A stretch of DNA of 42,965 nt from Bacteroidota bacterium (GCA_021813585.1 JAKAJV010000107.1:1-42965); one strand, 5' to 3'. Positions 17,345 through 26,737 are shown, counted from the first letter of the stretch. Notes: a model not told the origin generated them from the sequence alone. A program made the numbers and translations.

Positions 17345-18157
17345 ATGCTAAATATTAAGCCCCTAAAAAGATTCGGACAAAATTATTTAACCGACAACAA
17401 CATCGTTAATAAGATTATAGATGAAGTAGCTCCCAAGCCGGATGAAAGTATCGTTGAGATAGGACCGGGCCGGGGGATTCTTACAAAGAAAATTTTTGAT
17501 CTTAATCCTAATTTAATATCCGTTGAGATTGATAGAAGGGTGAAGGAAGAATTAACCGCAGCCCTCCCCGGCTTAAGGCTTATAAACGGCGATTTTTTAG
17601 ATTTGGACCTTAACCGTCTGCGCAAAGATCAAAAAAAATTGAGAATTGTCGGCAACATTCCTTACAACCTTACCTCGCCTATTTTGTTTAAGATGATAGG
17701 ATCGAACAAAATCATTCAAGACTCCGTCTTAATGGTTCAGATGGAAGTAGCGCAAAGGATGACCGGAAAAAAAGGCACCAAGGATTACGGCATTCTAGCA
17801 GTGCTTCTGCAGTATTTTGCCGATGTAAAAATATGTTTTAAAGTGTCGCCCAATGTTTTTTACCCCAAGCCGAAAGTATTTTCGGCCGTTATTCATATTT
17901 TCTTTAAGGATTTGGATTCCGGAGACGAGGAAAATGACTTGTTTGTAAAGATTGTGAAGTCCTCGTTCGGCAATAGAAGAAAAACTTTAAAAAATTCACT
18001 TTCAAATAGTATATTTAGCCCGATAAATTTTTTTGACTCTGGAATCGATCTATCTTTAAGAGCGGAACAATTGGAGCCAGGTGATTTTGTCAAGCTCACA
18101 AAATTTGCCCTCAATAAAATTCGGCATGAAAATATATTGTTAAATAGTTCTCAATAA
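17345..18157 (+). CDS. rsmA: 16S rRNA adenine N6,N6-dimethyltransferase
   Basis: RsmA (KsgA) dimethylates A1518 and A1519 of 16S rRNA during small-subunit maturation. The 270-residue protein has RFGQNYLTDNNIVNKI, the SAM-binding motif IVEIGPGRGILTKKI, the acidic VEIDRRV, and the catalytic NIPYNLTSPILFKM (NLPYN-type). PNVFYPKPKVFSAVI and NRRKTLKNSL complete the family signature. Length is normal. It is followed at 17 nt by the PAP2-like gene. It is divergent from the ROK gene across 160 bp that must hold both promoters; I see no convincing promoter box there. Confidence 0.95.
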   Translation: MLNIKPLKRFGQNYLTDNNIVNKIIDEVAPKPDESIVEIGPGRGILTKKIFDLNPNLISVEIDRRVKEELTAALPGLRLINGDFLDLDLNRLRKDQKKLRIVGNIPYNLTSPILFKMIGSNKIIQDSVLMVQMEVAQRMTGKKGTKDYGILAVLLQYFADVKICFKVSPNVFYPKPKVFSAVIHIFFKDLDSGDEENDLFVKIVKSSFGNRRKTLKNSLSNSIFSPINFFDSGIDLSLRAEQLEPGDFVKLTKFALNKIRHENILLNSSQ

Positions 18158-18174
18158 CTGCAGCAAATTTACAA

Positions 18175-19125
18175 ATGGATATAATCAAGTCTTTCTTAAT
18201 AAAACTTAAAGCCTATGATCTGGTAGTAGTTGTCTTTTATGTTTTCCTTAATTCTATAATTTTAACTTATAACGGCAGGGTAACCCACTGGCAGGTTTGG
18301 TGCATTGTTAATACCGGCATCATCGCCGTAACGTTTTCAATAGCATATTTCGAGAACAAGCATAACAGCAAGCTTTGGAGGATCATTCACTACTGGTACA
18401 TTGCGCCAATCATCCTTTTTACTTTTAAGGAGCTTTATTATTTAATCGAGCCGATAAGGCAGCACGACTACGATTGGCTGTTCATCCAAATCGACCGGTG
18501 GATGTTCGGTACCGATCCGACAAGAGTGCTGTTAAAATATTCCTTCCCCCTGCTTACGGAAATACTGCAGATAATTTACAGCAGCTTCTATTTGCTTCCT
18601 ATAATTCTTGCGCTGGTTCTATTAAAGCATCGCAGATATGTTGCTTTGGACTTTACGGTGTTTTCAATTATCTACGGCTTTTATTTATCCTACCTCGGCT
18701 ACTTCGCTCTGCCGGGTATAGGGCCGCGGTTTACACTGCTTAACTTCGCCACTTTAGGTAAGCAGCTGCCGGGGCTTTTGCTTACTAAATACCTACGCGA
18801 ATTTATCGATCTGGGTGAATCGATACCTGCAGGCACTGTTAATCCGGCTTCCTTGGTTCAGAGAGATGTTTTCCCCAGCGGGCATACTATGATTACGCTA
18901 ATTGTAATGTTCTTATCGGTAAGATTAAAAAGCCGGTCGAGATACTTTTTCGTACCCATCGGCGCGCTATTAATTTTTTCAACCGTTTACCTTTGGTACC
19001 ATTACGTGATAGACCTTTTCGGCGGACTGGTATTTATGATTTTTGCAATGTGGTCCGGTTTTTATATTTTTAACTGGTGGCGGAAGATTCAGGGATTGGA
19101 AGAATTCGACTACAACAAGTTTTGA
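18175..19125 (+). CDS. PAP2-superfamily membrane phosphatase (PAP2_3-like)
   Basis: The 316-residue protein has about six to eight membrane helices. Two catalytic motifs of the PAP2 superfamily are clear: FPSGHTM with H237, and STVYLWYHYVIDLFGG with H276 and D280. The first motif (KxxxxxxRP) is not in its usual form; GIGPRFTL just before the PSGH loop sits where the Aur1/Ipt1-like PAP2_3 subfamily keeps conserved residues. Members dephosphorylate lipid phosphates such as phosphatidate or undecaprenyl diphosphate, or transfer phospho-alcohols. Substrate is unknown here. It lies between rsmA and ubiE with gaps of 17 and 14 nt, so a shared transcript is likely. Confidence 0.8.
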   Translation: MDIIKSFLIKLKAYDLVVVVFYVFLNSIILTYNGRVTHWQVWCIVNTGIIAVTFSIAYFENKHNSKLWRIIHYWYIAPIILFTFKELYYLIEPIRQHDYDWLFIQIDRWMFGTDPTRVLLKYSFPLLTEILQIIYSSFYLLPIILALVLLKHRRYVALDFTVFSIIYGFYLSYLGYFALPGIGPRFTLLNFATLGKQLPGLLLTKYLREFIDLGESIPAGTVNPASLVQRDVFPSGHTMITLIVMFLSVRLKSRSRYFFVPIGALLIFSTVYLWYHYVIDLFGGLVFMIFAMWSGFYIFNWWRKIQGLEEFDYNKF

Positions 19126-19139
19126 AAGATGCGGCAACT

Positions 19140-19823
19140 ATGACTGATAAAAAGACACAAGTAAAAAGGATGTTCGATTCAATCGCGTTTCGTTATGATC
19201 TTTTGAACCACCTGCTCAGCTTCGGTACCGATATTTACTGGCGGAACAAGGCTCTTAAAATTTCAGGCGTAAACAAGTATTCCATACTTCTGGATGTAGC
19301 CTGCGGCACCGGAGATTTTGCCATAGCTGCTAAAAAATTCGGCGTCGAAAAAATTTTCGGCGCAGACTTTTCATTCAACATGCTGAAGCTGTTTAATAAG
19401 AAAAGCCCGTGGATAGCCGGCCGGAGCGTTCAAATGGTTGCTGAAAGAATGCCTGTAAAGAATGATTCTGTAACCAACATAACGGTAGCTTTCGGAGTTA
19501 GAAATTTTTACGATATCAGAGAAGGCTTTAATTCGTTTTTCAACGTCCTAAAGAAAAACGGCAAGGCTACCATTTTGGAATTTAGGATGCCCGGAAATTT
19601 TATTTTAAGAGGTCTGTATAAATTTTATTTTAAGAATATCCTGCCGGTAGTAGGCGGCTTAATATCGGGGGACAAGGCAGCTTACAAATATCTACCGAGC
19701 TCGGTTGAAGAATTCGATGAAAAAATAAATCTTCCCGAAATGCTTAAGAATGCAGGCTTCAGCAAAATTGAAAAATACAGTCTGACGCTGGGGATTGTTC
19801 AGCTTATAGTTGCAACAAAATAA
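19140..19823 (+). CDS. ubiE: Demethylmenaquinone methyltransferase (UbiE/MenG)
   Basis: This SAM-dependent enzyme performs the C-methylation that completes menaquinone (or ubiquinone) synthesis. The 227-residue protein has RMFDSIAFRYDLLNHLLSFG, the SAM motif LDVACGTGDFAIAA, GADFSFNML, the diagnostic FGVRNF, and YKYLPSSVEEF. An in-frame ATG at 19077 exists but lies inside the preceding gene and adds 21 residues without family similarity; MTDKKTQVKRMFDSIA at 19140 is the usual N-terminus. In this group menaquinone is the expected product. Confidence 0.94.
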   Translation: MTDKKTQVKRMFDSIAFRYDLLNHLLSFGTDIYWRNKALKISGVNKYSILLDVACGTGDFAIAAKKFGVEKIFGADFSFNMLKLFNKKSPWIAGRSVQMVAERMPVKNDSVTNITVAFGVRNFYDIREGFNSFFNVLKKNGKATILEFRMPGNFILRGLYKFYFKNILPVVGGLISGDKAAYKYLPSSVEEFDEKINLPEMLKNAGFSKIEKYSLTLGIVQLIVATK

Positions 19824-19869
19824 AATACAAATCATGTTACTGGGGCAGGTCTGGCATCCGCATAAAACC

Positions 19870-19902
19870 CGGCCGGAAGATCTTAGTAAAACCATCCGGC
19901 CG
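19870..19902. terminator. Hairpin between convergent ubiE and lipoprotein genes
   Basis: CGGCCGGA and TCCGGCCG form an 8-bp GC-rich stem with a 17-nt loop, 46 nt after ubiE and 26 nt after the lipoprotein gene on the opposite strand. It is placed for a bidirectional terminator, but neither side has a good T-run, so it may only be a pause or mRNA-end structure. Confidence 0.4.
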
Positions 19903-19927
19903 TTCAAAGTAAGAATGTTTCTGAAAT

Positions 19928-20719
19928 TTATTTGATGTTATAAGAAACGAGACTTTGCATTACCGTTGCCGTAGTATCGCTGAAATGAATTCCGCCGCCG
20001 GTAAATGCGTCCATAATTGTTCCGTTGCCTTGCATCTGAACCACGCCTATATTGTTAACAAGCCATGCAAATGCGGTATAAGTGTAGGTCTTTGGTGTTG
20101 CCAGTGGGTTTGTTAAATCCGGTACCGTAAGCGTAAGTACATACTTAACTTTTGCGGCGTTGTCGGTAACTGTCCCGCTGGTTAAATTCAAAGTAACAGG
20201 CTCCATACCCTGGTAATAAGCAGTAACACTTACCAGGTTGAATGATATTGCACCGAACTTTAACGACATATTAAATACGGGCCACGATTGTCCGTCCTGG
20301 AACGGGAACTGAAAAACTTTTAAGGCGGCGTCTAGCTGGATGTATTGCTTCATAGAATCGGGTATCGTTTCCGAAAGACCGGCGGTATCAATTGCAAACT
20401 CAACGCCGGAAGCGGTCTTTAAAAACAGCGAGGTGGATGAAGCGGAAAAATTCCCGAATGAGATAGTATCTATCTCGTTCTGGTAGGTTACTCCCGCTAA
20501 AACGGTAGTACCCAGAAAAGTAGTACTTCTTGTTCCCGAGGCGGTGTTGCCTGTAGAATCCGTTTTGGTTACACTGTATTTGTAATTAGTACCATCGCCG
20601 TTTGGGAAATAATTCCCGGAGCTTGCAGGCGGTTGCGGCGAAGTGCTGTTGCTTTTGCAAGCATTAAAAAGAATTGCCGAGACCAACAAAATTAAAACGA
20701 ACGAAATGCTTCTTCTCAT
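19928..20719 (-). CDS. Lipoprotein of unknown function
   Basis: The 263-residue protein starts with a lipoprotein signal peptide ending in the lipobox FNAC (Cys21), followed by a Ser/Thr/Pro-rich linker (KSNSTSPQPPASSG). The mature part is rich in Thr, Ser and Tyr and looks all-beta, with no motif I recognise. It should be anchored to the outer membrane by its lipid. Its ATG overlaps the rdgB stop (ATGA, 4 bp), so it is translated from the rdgB mRNA; no functional link to nucleotide cleaning is evident. Confidence 0.7.
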   Translation of the reverse strand: MRRSISFVLILLVSAILFNACKSNSTSPQPPASSGNYFPNGDGTNYKYSVTKTDSTGNTASGTRSTTFLGTTVLAGVTYQNEIDTISFGNFSASSTSLFLKTASGVEFAIDTAGLSETIPDSMKQYIQLDAALKVFQFPFQDGQSWPVFNMSLKFGAISFNLVSVTAYYQGMEPVTLNLTSGTVTDNAAKVKYVLTLTVPDLTNPLATPKTYTYTAFAWLVNNIGVVQMQGNGTIMDAFTGGGIHFSDTTATVMQSLVSYNIK

Positions 20720-21312
20720 ATTTTCTCCGATGATTTGATTATTAAATTTCCCAGTTGTCTAAATGCGATTGCTCTGTGGCTTATTTTATTTTTCTCTTCC
20801 ATGCTTAATTCCGCGCTTGTTACATCATAACCGTCAGGCATGAACAAAGGATCGTACCCGAAGCCGTTGCTGCCTCTTGCATGTTTTATTATTCTGCCGT
20901 TAACTTCACCGCGTGTACCGATAAAATTTTTACCGTCGTAATAAACCGCAGAACAAATGAACCTGGCTTTATGCGGCTCCGGCATGCCGCTCAACTCAAA
21001 TAAAAGTTTTCGGTTGTTGTCCTGGTCGGTTGCATAGTCGCCTGCATATCTGGCAGAATAAACACCCGGTTTTCCGTCAAGCTGGTCGACGGATAACCCG
21101 GAATCATCGGCGATAACAGGAACACGAAATGCGCCGTATACAGCTTCGGCTTTTATTTTTGCATTCTCCTCGAAAGTCAATCCGCTTTCAACTATATTCA
21201 GGCCGTTTCCTAAACCAAGCAAAGAAACGATCTGAATACCGGAGTCTTTAAGCAGGCTGCTTACTTCAACAACCTTACCGTTATTTTTAGTAGCAAAAAT
21301 TAATTTCAACAT
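20716..21312 (-). CDS. rdgB: XTP/dITP diphosphatase
   Basis: This HAM1/RdgB enzyme hydrolyses non-canonical purine triphosphates (ITP, dITP, XTP) to monophosphates and keeps them out of DNA and RNA. The 198-residue protein has FATKNNGKVVEV, LTFEENAKIKAEA, IADDSGLSVDQLDGKPGVYS, ARYAG, NGFGYDPLF and KISHRAIAFRQL, all diagnostic. Length is normal. It is the first gene of a two-gene unit with the overlapping lipoprotein gene. Confidence 0.95.
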   Translation of the reverse strand: MLKLIFATKNNGKVVEVSSLLKDSGIQIVSLLGLGNGLNIVESGLTFEENAKIKAEAVYGAFRVPVIADDSGLSVDQLDGKPGVYSARYAGDYATDQDNNRKLLFELSGMPEPHKARFICSAVYYDGKNFIGTRGEVNGRIIKHARGSNGFGYDPLFMPDGYDVTSAELSMEEKNKISHRAIAFRQLGNLIIKSSEKI

Positions 21313-21479
21313 CGGTTATAATTTACCTTTATCAGCTATGGAAAAATAACTATAACAATTCGTATGTAACAACGCCGTGGAATGAAAATACGTTTGTAGA
21401 GCTCAAAAATTATTTTATATCACAATTTAAATTTATAGCAAAACTGTGTTGGCCGGTGAAAATTTAATCCGCTTAACTG

Positions 21480-21848
21480 TCAATCTTCGGGTTTTATATT
21501 ATTCCTCTCATTAAATATTTCATCCATCATTTCAAATGCATACCTTAGATGAGGAATTACAATTGAACCGCCGACGATTAAAGCAATGTTAAAGCTCTCG
21601 GTTAATTCTTCTTTACTAGCGCCGTCCTGGATTGAGCGGTCTATGTGGTAAAAAATACAATCGTTGCAGCGCAGCACCATAGAAGCTACCAATCCCATAA
21701 GCTCCTTGGTCTTTGCCGGCAAGGCGCCGTTAATGTAAGCCTTGTTATCAAGGGCAAAGAATTTATTGAAATCTCTGAATCCCGAGCTGAGGATTTTTTC
21801 ATTCATGTCAAGCCGGTACTTCCTGGTTTCCGTGATTGTTTTCTTCAT
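21480..21848 (-). CDS. Carboxymuconolactone decarboxylase / AhpD-like family protein
   Basis: The 122-residue protein is a single small helical domain with LRCNDCIFYHID, that is Cys61-x2-Cys64 and His68, the redox-active pattern of AhpD-type proteins. MGLVASMV precedes it and GASKEELTESFNIALIVGGS follows, as in the family. AhpD-like proteins reduce peroxidase partners or act as general thiol oxidoreductases. No peroxiredoxin gene is adjacent. It appears to be a single gene with a 98-bp gap to its downstream neighbour (21313-21479 holds no gene). Confidence 0.85.
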   Translation of the reverse strand: MKKTITETRKYRLDMNEKILSSGFRDFNKFFALDNKAYINGALPAKTKELMGLVASMVLRCNDCIFYHIDRSIQDGASKEELTESFNIALIVGGSIVIPHLRYAFEMMDEIFNERNNIKPED

Positions 21849-21947
21849 TATAATTCCTTTTAAAATTATGATTCTTAATTTTTATTAAACACAGACGGGT
21901 TTAGAATTAATAGTTGAAATCTTATCTGCCAACCGCAAGGCGATAAA

Positions 21948-22214
21948 TCAAATCCCTATATTACTTAGGCTGTTGATTACGATATTTATTGCGCCGGCTA
22001 ATTCCGGGTGCGACAGCTCAAACTTCCGGGCCGAATCTTTAAGATCTTCGATTATGCTGTGCTTGCTTTTATGAGGCGTTTCAGCATCGCTGTCCAGCAG
22101 TCTTTGGATATCGGCCATTATACCCCGCAATAATTCTTTCGAATTATCATCTATCTTTTCGGCTTTTATAAGCTCCCTATGTAAATTCTCTAGCGAATCT
22201 TTCAGTCTTTCCAT
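21948..22214 (-). CDS. DUF4404-family small protein
   Basis: The 88-residue helical protein begins MERLKDSLENLHRELIKAE and ends FELSHPELAGAINIVINSL then SNIGI. The paired features LxxLHxxL at the start and (F/V)ExxHPxLAGxLxxIxxxLxxxGI at the end match the DUF4404 family as I remember it. The first half is a likely coiled coil. There is no signal peptide or membrane segment. Function is unknown in the family. It stands between the AhpD-like gene and a 339-bp gene-free region. Confidence 0.75.
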   Translation of the reverse strand: MERLKDSLENLHRELIKAEKIDDNSKELLRGIMADIQRLLDSDAETPHKSKHSIIEDLKDSARKFELSHPELAGAINIVINSLSNIGI

Positions 22215-22553
22215 TTGCTTTTGCCTCTATTAGATTTTTTTATCTTAATAAATTTATTATCATTTTATACGGATGATAAACTATAAAACCGGCTTTAAAA
22301 TAAGAAAAATCCTCTTTATAAATAAGATGAATTTAAAGTTAGGGGAATCACATTTTCAGTTAAACTTTTACTGCCATCTAACAGTCAAAAGACACGGTTA
22401 AAAAGTGATTATATAATTCAAAAAAATTATATGGTGACTTTTATCAATGTGTGATACTTCTAATGATTAATAAAAAACTTTAACCCTACCTTAGAAAGGT
22501 AAATATGATTTTAAATTCTATTTACTAACAACCAAAGTAACCGGAAAATTAAA
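22215..22553. other. Divergent 339-bp intergenic region
   Basis: No gene. It lies between two divergent genes, so both promoters should be here. Visible structure is limited to an 8-bp inverted repeat ATATAATT-N6-AATTATAT (22411-22432) and a 7-bp one, TTATCAT-N9-ATGATAA (22257-22279). Both are AT-rich and could be chance. Confidence 0.4.
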
Positions 22554-25500
22554 ATGTTGGATCTAATATTAAAAAAAGTTTACGGAATAATATTTATACC
22601 GTTATTATGTTTTATCCTTTTTGCAGCGAATGCTAATGCTCAGTACTTCGGCAGGAACAAAGTACTGTACGACAACTTCCATTTTAAAATTCTTCATACA
22701 AAACATTTTAAAATATATTACTATCCCGAAGAAGAAAAAGCTGTAAGGGTTGCAGCACGCATGGCAGAGCGGTGGTACAAACGGCATTCGGAAATACTTG
22801 ACGATACGCTTAAAGGCCCGCAGGTGCTTATTCTTTACGACGGCTTTCCACAGTTTACCGAAACTAACGTAACTCAGGAACAGATAGGCCAGGGAACCGG
22901 CGGTTTTACAGAGCCGCTTGAAAGAAGAATAGTCCTGCCGTTTGCCGGACCTCTGGCAGAGACGAACCATGTTATCGGGCACGAACTTGTACATGCCTTT
23001 CAATTCGATATTACGAACAAGAACAACTTAAGCAAGGACGGTATGCCTGCAGCCTCTCAGATGCCGCTCTGGTTTATTGAAGGCATGGCAGAATATTTTT
23101 CTCTAGGCCCCAACGACCCGAATACCGCTATGTGGATGCGGGAAGCCACATTAAAAAAGCTTCCGGATATTTCCGATCTTGAAGACCCGAAATACTTCCC
23201 GTACAGGTACGGCCAATCGCTCCTCGCATTTATCGGGGGAACATACGGCAATAAAAAGATAGGTGAGCTGTTAAGAGAATGGGCATTCAAACGGGATTTT
23301 AAAAACGCTCTTAAAACTGTACTTAACATGACGCCGGATTCGCTTTCTAAACTATGGCACACCTCGCTGCACACCGCCTACGATTCCCTTGCGAAGATAA
23401 CCGATAAGCCTGAAAAGTACGGACCTGTCCTCATCTCCGATAAAAAGAACGGCGGCGATATGAACATATCACCCGTACTCAGCCCCAACGGCAAGAAATT
23501 AATTTTCTTCTCCTCAAAGGACCTGTTCGGCATAGACCTTTATTTGGCCGATGCTAAGACCGGGAAAATAATTAAGAATATCTATAAGACTGAGTTGGAC
23601 ACTCATCTGCAGAACCTTGAGTTTATTAATTCTGCGGGTGCCTGGGATCCGGAGGGAGACAAATTCGTCTTTTCCGCCGTTAAAAACGGAAGGCCCGAGC
23701 TTACAATTATCGACGTTAATACGGGAGACATAAAGGAAGAAAAAAGATTCCCTAAGCTTGCAGAAATTTTCGATCCGGCCTGGTCGCCCGACGGAAGGTA
23801 CATTGCTTTCTCAGCCCTGGCTAACGGGTTCTCTAACCTGTTTATGTACGATTTGAATACCGACAGCTTAAAGCAATTAACAAACGATGAGTACGCCGAA
23901 CTACAGCCGGCCTGGTCGCCCGACGGTAAAGATATCGCGTTTGTAACGGACAGATATACAACCAAGCTTTCGGACCTCGACTTTGGGAATTACAGCCTTG
24001 CTTTAATGGACGTCTCTACCGGTGATATTAAAAAGCTACACGATTTCAGCAAAGGGAAGAATATCAATCCGCAATGGTCGCCGGACGGAAAGAGTATATA
24101 TTTTATTTCCGATCAAAACGGAATTGATGATATCTACAGGCTGAATCTGGCAGCCGGCAAGATTGATCAGATTACAAATTTATTCGGCGGGGTAAGCGGC
24201 ATTACTGCTTTAAGCCCGGCGCTTTCAGTAGCTGCCAATTCAAACAAGCTTGTTTACAGCGTTTTTCAAAACGATAAGTATTTAATTTATTCGATCGACT
24301 CAACAAAGATTCTTGAAGGTAAAAAGCCTAATCCCGAATTCGCCACCGGGAATCCTTCGCTATTGCCCCCGGCTAAAAGAATAGGGAATAAATTCCTTGC
24401 AAACCTTGATAATCCGAAACTAGGATTACCTGCCGATACCGTAAATTATAAGGTAACAGATTACAGCCCCGGGCTGCGAATAATTGGAGTCGGCCAGCCA
24501 TCGCTTGCAGCAGGCGTCGATGAATTCGGGACGTACCTAGGCGGAGGCGTTGCGCTCTTTTGGAGTGATATGCTGGGGAATTATAACCTGGCCACTGCAC
24601 TGCAGGTTCAATCGGGCAACGGATTCACGGATATATCCGGGCTTGTAGGATATATGAATACAGCTCATCGCCTAAACTGGGGCGGAGCTATACAGCAGGT
24701 GCCGTATTATATTGGCGGGTACCTTGCAGGCTACGATTCAGTTAATAACCAGCTCGCTTACGTAGAGCAGCAATATCTCTACAGGGAAACCGACAGGGAA
24801 ATTACAGGCATCCTATCATATCCTTTCAGCGAAGAGATGAGAATCGAATTCTCAGCCGGTTATAGGAATATTTCTTTTGCAAACCAGGTTACTACTCATG
24901 CAATCTCTTTAAACGACGGCTCCGTACTAATAAACAGCACCCAAAGCCTTCCGTCTGCATCGGCATTAAATTTGGGTACAACGAGCCTTGCCCTTGTTTA
25001 CGACAACAGTTTTTACGGCGCAACCGGGCCTTTGCTCGGCTCCAGATACAGATTCGAGGTATCGCCCGTTATAGGAACATTAAGCTGGATTGAAACGCTT
25101 GCAGATTACCGCCAATACTGGATACCGATAAGACCGTTTACTATTGCCGCAAGAATTCTCCAGGCCGGCAGATACGGCAAAAGCGCGGATGATTACAGGC
25201 TAACGCCAGAATACCTGGGGTACCCGGGTCTTGTGAGAGGTTATGAATACTCTTCATTTAATTCTTACGATCCTGTTTTTGATAGATTGTTCGGCAGCAA
25301 AATTCTCGTCGGTAATGTAGAACTGCGGTTCCCGCTGCTCGGAGTATTTCACATAGGCCCCGGATATTACGGCTACTTTCCTATAGATATGGCGCTCTTT
25401 TACGATGAAGGAGTAGCATGGTCAAACGATCAAAAGATCTGGCTATTCGGAGGCTCGAATCAGCCTGTTAGAAGCTACGGCGTTGCATTAAGAGCTAACT

Positions 25501-25598
25501 TATTCGGCTATGCTGTCGGCGAAGTCGACTATGTACGTCCTATTGATAGGAGCGATGTAAACTGGATATGGCAGTTCGATTTAACGGAAGGATTTTAA
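22554..25598 (+). CDS. Secreted metallopeptidase / TolB-like propeller / outer-membrane barrel fusion
   Basis: The 1014-residue protein has a signal peptide ending near ANANAQ. Residues about 35-280 form a zinc peptidase-like domain with the HExxH motif GHELVHAFQF (143-147) and downstream WFIEGMAEYF, whose Glu176 is the likely third ligand (gluzincin, peptidase MA-like). Residues about 290-610 hold PD40/TolB-type blades: AWSPDGRYIAF, AWSPDGKDIAF and QWSPDGKSIYF. The last ~350 residues alternate like membrane strands, include YPGLVRGYEYSSF as in BamA/surface-antigen barrels, and end in EGF. The peptidase and propeller would sit in the periplasm, tethered to an outer-membrane barrel. Zinc residues look intact. 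Such fusions occur in Bacteroidota but I know of no characterised one. Confidence 0.82.
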   Translation: MLDLILKKVYGIIFIPLLCFILFAANANAQYFGRNKVLYDNFHFKILHTKHFKIYYYPEEEKAVRVAARMAERWYKRHSEILDDTLKGPQVLILYDGFPQFTETNVTQEQIGQGTGGFTEPLERRIVLPFAGPLAETNHVIGHELVHAFQFDITNKNNLSKDGMPAASQMPLWFIEGMAEYFSLGPNDPNTAMWMREATLKKLPDISDLEDPKYFPYRYGQSLLAFIGGTYGNKKIGELLREWAFKRDFKNALKTVLNMTPDSLSKLWHTSLHTAYDSLAKITDKPEKYGPVLISDKKNGGDMNISPVLSPNGKKLIFFSSKDLFGIDLYLADAKTGKIIKNIYKTELDTHLQNLEFINSAGAWDPEGDKFVFSAVKNGRPELTIIDVNTGDIKEEKRFPKLAEIFDPAWSPDGRYIAFSALANGFSNLFMYDLNTDSLKQLTNDEYAELQPAWSPDGKDIAFVTDRYTTKLSDLDFGNYSLALMDVSTGDIKKLHDFSKGKNINPQWSPDGKSIYFISDQNGIDDIYRLNLAAGKIDQITNLFGGVSGITALSPALSVAANSNKLVYSVFQNDKYLIYSIDSTKILEGKKPNPEFATGNPSLLPPAKRIGNKFLANLDNPKLGLPADTVNYKVTDYSPGLRIIGVGQPSLAAGVDEFGTYLGGGVALFWSDMLGNYNLATALQVQSGNGFTDISGLVGYMNTAHRLNWGGAIQQVPYYIGGYLAGYDSVNNQLAYVEQQYLYRETDREITGILSYPFSEEMRIEFSAGYRNISFANQVTTHAISLNDGSVLINSTQSLPSASALNLGTTSLALVYDNSFYGATGPLLGSRYRFEVSPVIGTLSWIETLADYRQYWIPIRPFTIAARILQAGRYGKSADDYRLTPEYLGYPGLVRGYEYSSFNSYDPVFDRLFGSKILVGNVELRFPLLGVFHIGPGYYGYFPIDMALFYDEGVAWSNDQKIWLFGGSNQPVRSYGVALRANLFGYAVGEVDYVRPIDRSDVNWIWQFDLTEGF

Positions 25599-25606
25599 TT
25601 AAAGTT

Positions 25607-26737
25607 CTATTCCAGTACAAAGATATTTTTCTTCCGGCACATTTCTTTTAAAATATCCGGCCAGACCGTAACACTCACCTCGCCAAGGTGGGCTTTCTTA
25701 AGAAGCAGCATATATGTTCTTGACTGCCCAATTCCTCCGCCGATGCTGAGCGGAAGCTGGTTGTTTAATATTCCTTTGTGGTAAGGAAGATTTAGAAAGT
25801 CCTGCTGCCCGGTAATGTTAAGCTGAATTTTAAGAGTCTCCGCATTAACACGAATACCCATCGAAGACAGCTCATGCCGCCGCTTGGTAACCGGATTCCA
25901 TACAAGTATATCGCCGTTCAGGCCGTGCATCGTCTTATCATTTGCGGAAAGAGTTTCAGTAACCCAATCATCATAGTCGGCCGCTCTTAATTCGTGCGGG
26001 TAGCCGTCGCTAAGAGTCCAGCCTATACCGATAATAAATACCGCCGGGTAAATTTGCAGTATGGCAGTTTCGCGCTGCTTGCGCGGCATATCGGGGAATC
26101 TTTCCAGAATTTCTTCCGCATGAATAAAGGTTAATTCATCCGGGAGGTTCGGATACTTTTCTGTCTTCAATTTAGGGAAAAGACTCTGCACATAAATTTC
26201 TGCGCCTTTAAGCACCTTCCAAATTCTGCGGACTACATCCTTAAGGAAATCAAGATTTCTTTGCCCATCGGTTATTATTCTTTCCCAATCCCACTGGTCT
26301 ACATAAACGCTGTGGTCGTGATCTAGGAAATAATCTTTTCGCACCGCCCTCATATCGGTGCATATGCCTTCGCCGGTATTCAGTCCTAACTGTTTAAGCG
26401 CTACTCTTTTCCATTTTGTAGCAGCTTGAACCACCTGGGCATCGACCGGATTTTTATCATGATCGTTGGAGATATGAAATTGAATCGGAGTCCTGGATCC
26501 GTCCCTGTCCAGAAAGTCATTTACCCCGCTTTTCACATCGACAATTAAAGGAACCTGGACCATCATCAGGTTGAGCTCTTTGCACAGGTTTTCTTCAATG
26601 TAGTTTTTAACCGCAAATATTGCATGCTGAGTCTCCTTAGGGTTAAGCAGTGAAGAATAATTATCGGGAAGGATTTTTTCCAGCTCTTCGTAACTGCCAA
26701 TACCCGGGCCGGCTAAATCGGCTTTCTTATCCGTCAT
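25607..26737 (-). CDS. asnA: Aspartate-ammonia ligase (asparagine synthetase A)
   Basis: AsnA makes asparagine from aspartate, ammonia and ATP; it is structurally related to class II aminoacyl-tRNA synthetases. The 376-residue protein has KETQHAIFAVKNYIEE, VQVPLIVD, ATKWKRVAL, HSVYVDQWDWERII, GLNGDILVWNP, ELSSMGIRV and IGGGIGQSR, close to E. coli AsnA along its length. It has about 26 more residues at the N-terminus than the E. coli enzyme. The start is supported by GGAGG 8 nt upstream, and the extra segment ends in ILPDNYSSLLNPKETQ. It converges on the peptidase-barrel gene with only 8 bp between stops. Confidence 0.95.
   Translation of the reverse strand: MTDKKADLAGPGIGSYEELEKILPDNYSSLLNPKETQHAIFAVKNYIEENLCKELNLMMVQVPLIVDVKSGVNDFLDRDGSRTPIQFHISNDHDKNPVDAQVVQAATKWKRVALKQLGLNTGEGICTDMRAVRKDYFLDHDHSVYVDQWDWERIITDGQRNLDFLKDVVRRIWKVLKGAEIYVQSLFPKLKTEKYPNLPDELTFIHAEEILERFPDMPRKQRETAILQIYPAVFIIGIGWTLSDGYPHELRAADYDDWVTETLSANDKTMHGLNGDILVWNPVTKRRHELSSMGIRVNAETLKIQLNITGQQDFLNLPYHKGILNNQLPLSIGGGIGQSRTYMLLLKKAHLGEVSVTVWPDILKEMCRKKNIFVLE

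Noticed and set aside
19077-19823. ATG 19077 as start of ubiE
   Set aside because: It would overlap the PAP2-like gene by 49 bp and add 21 residues absent from the family.
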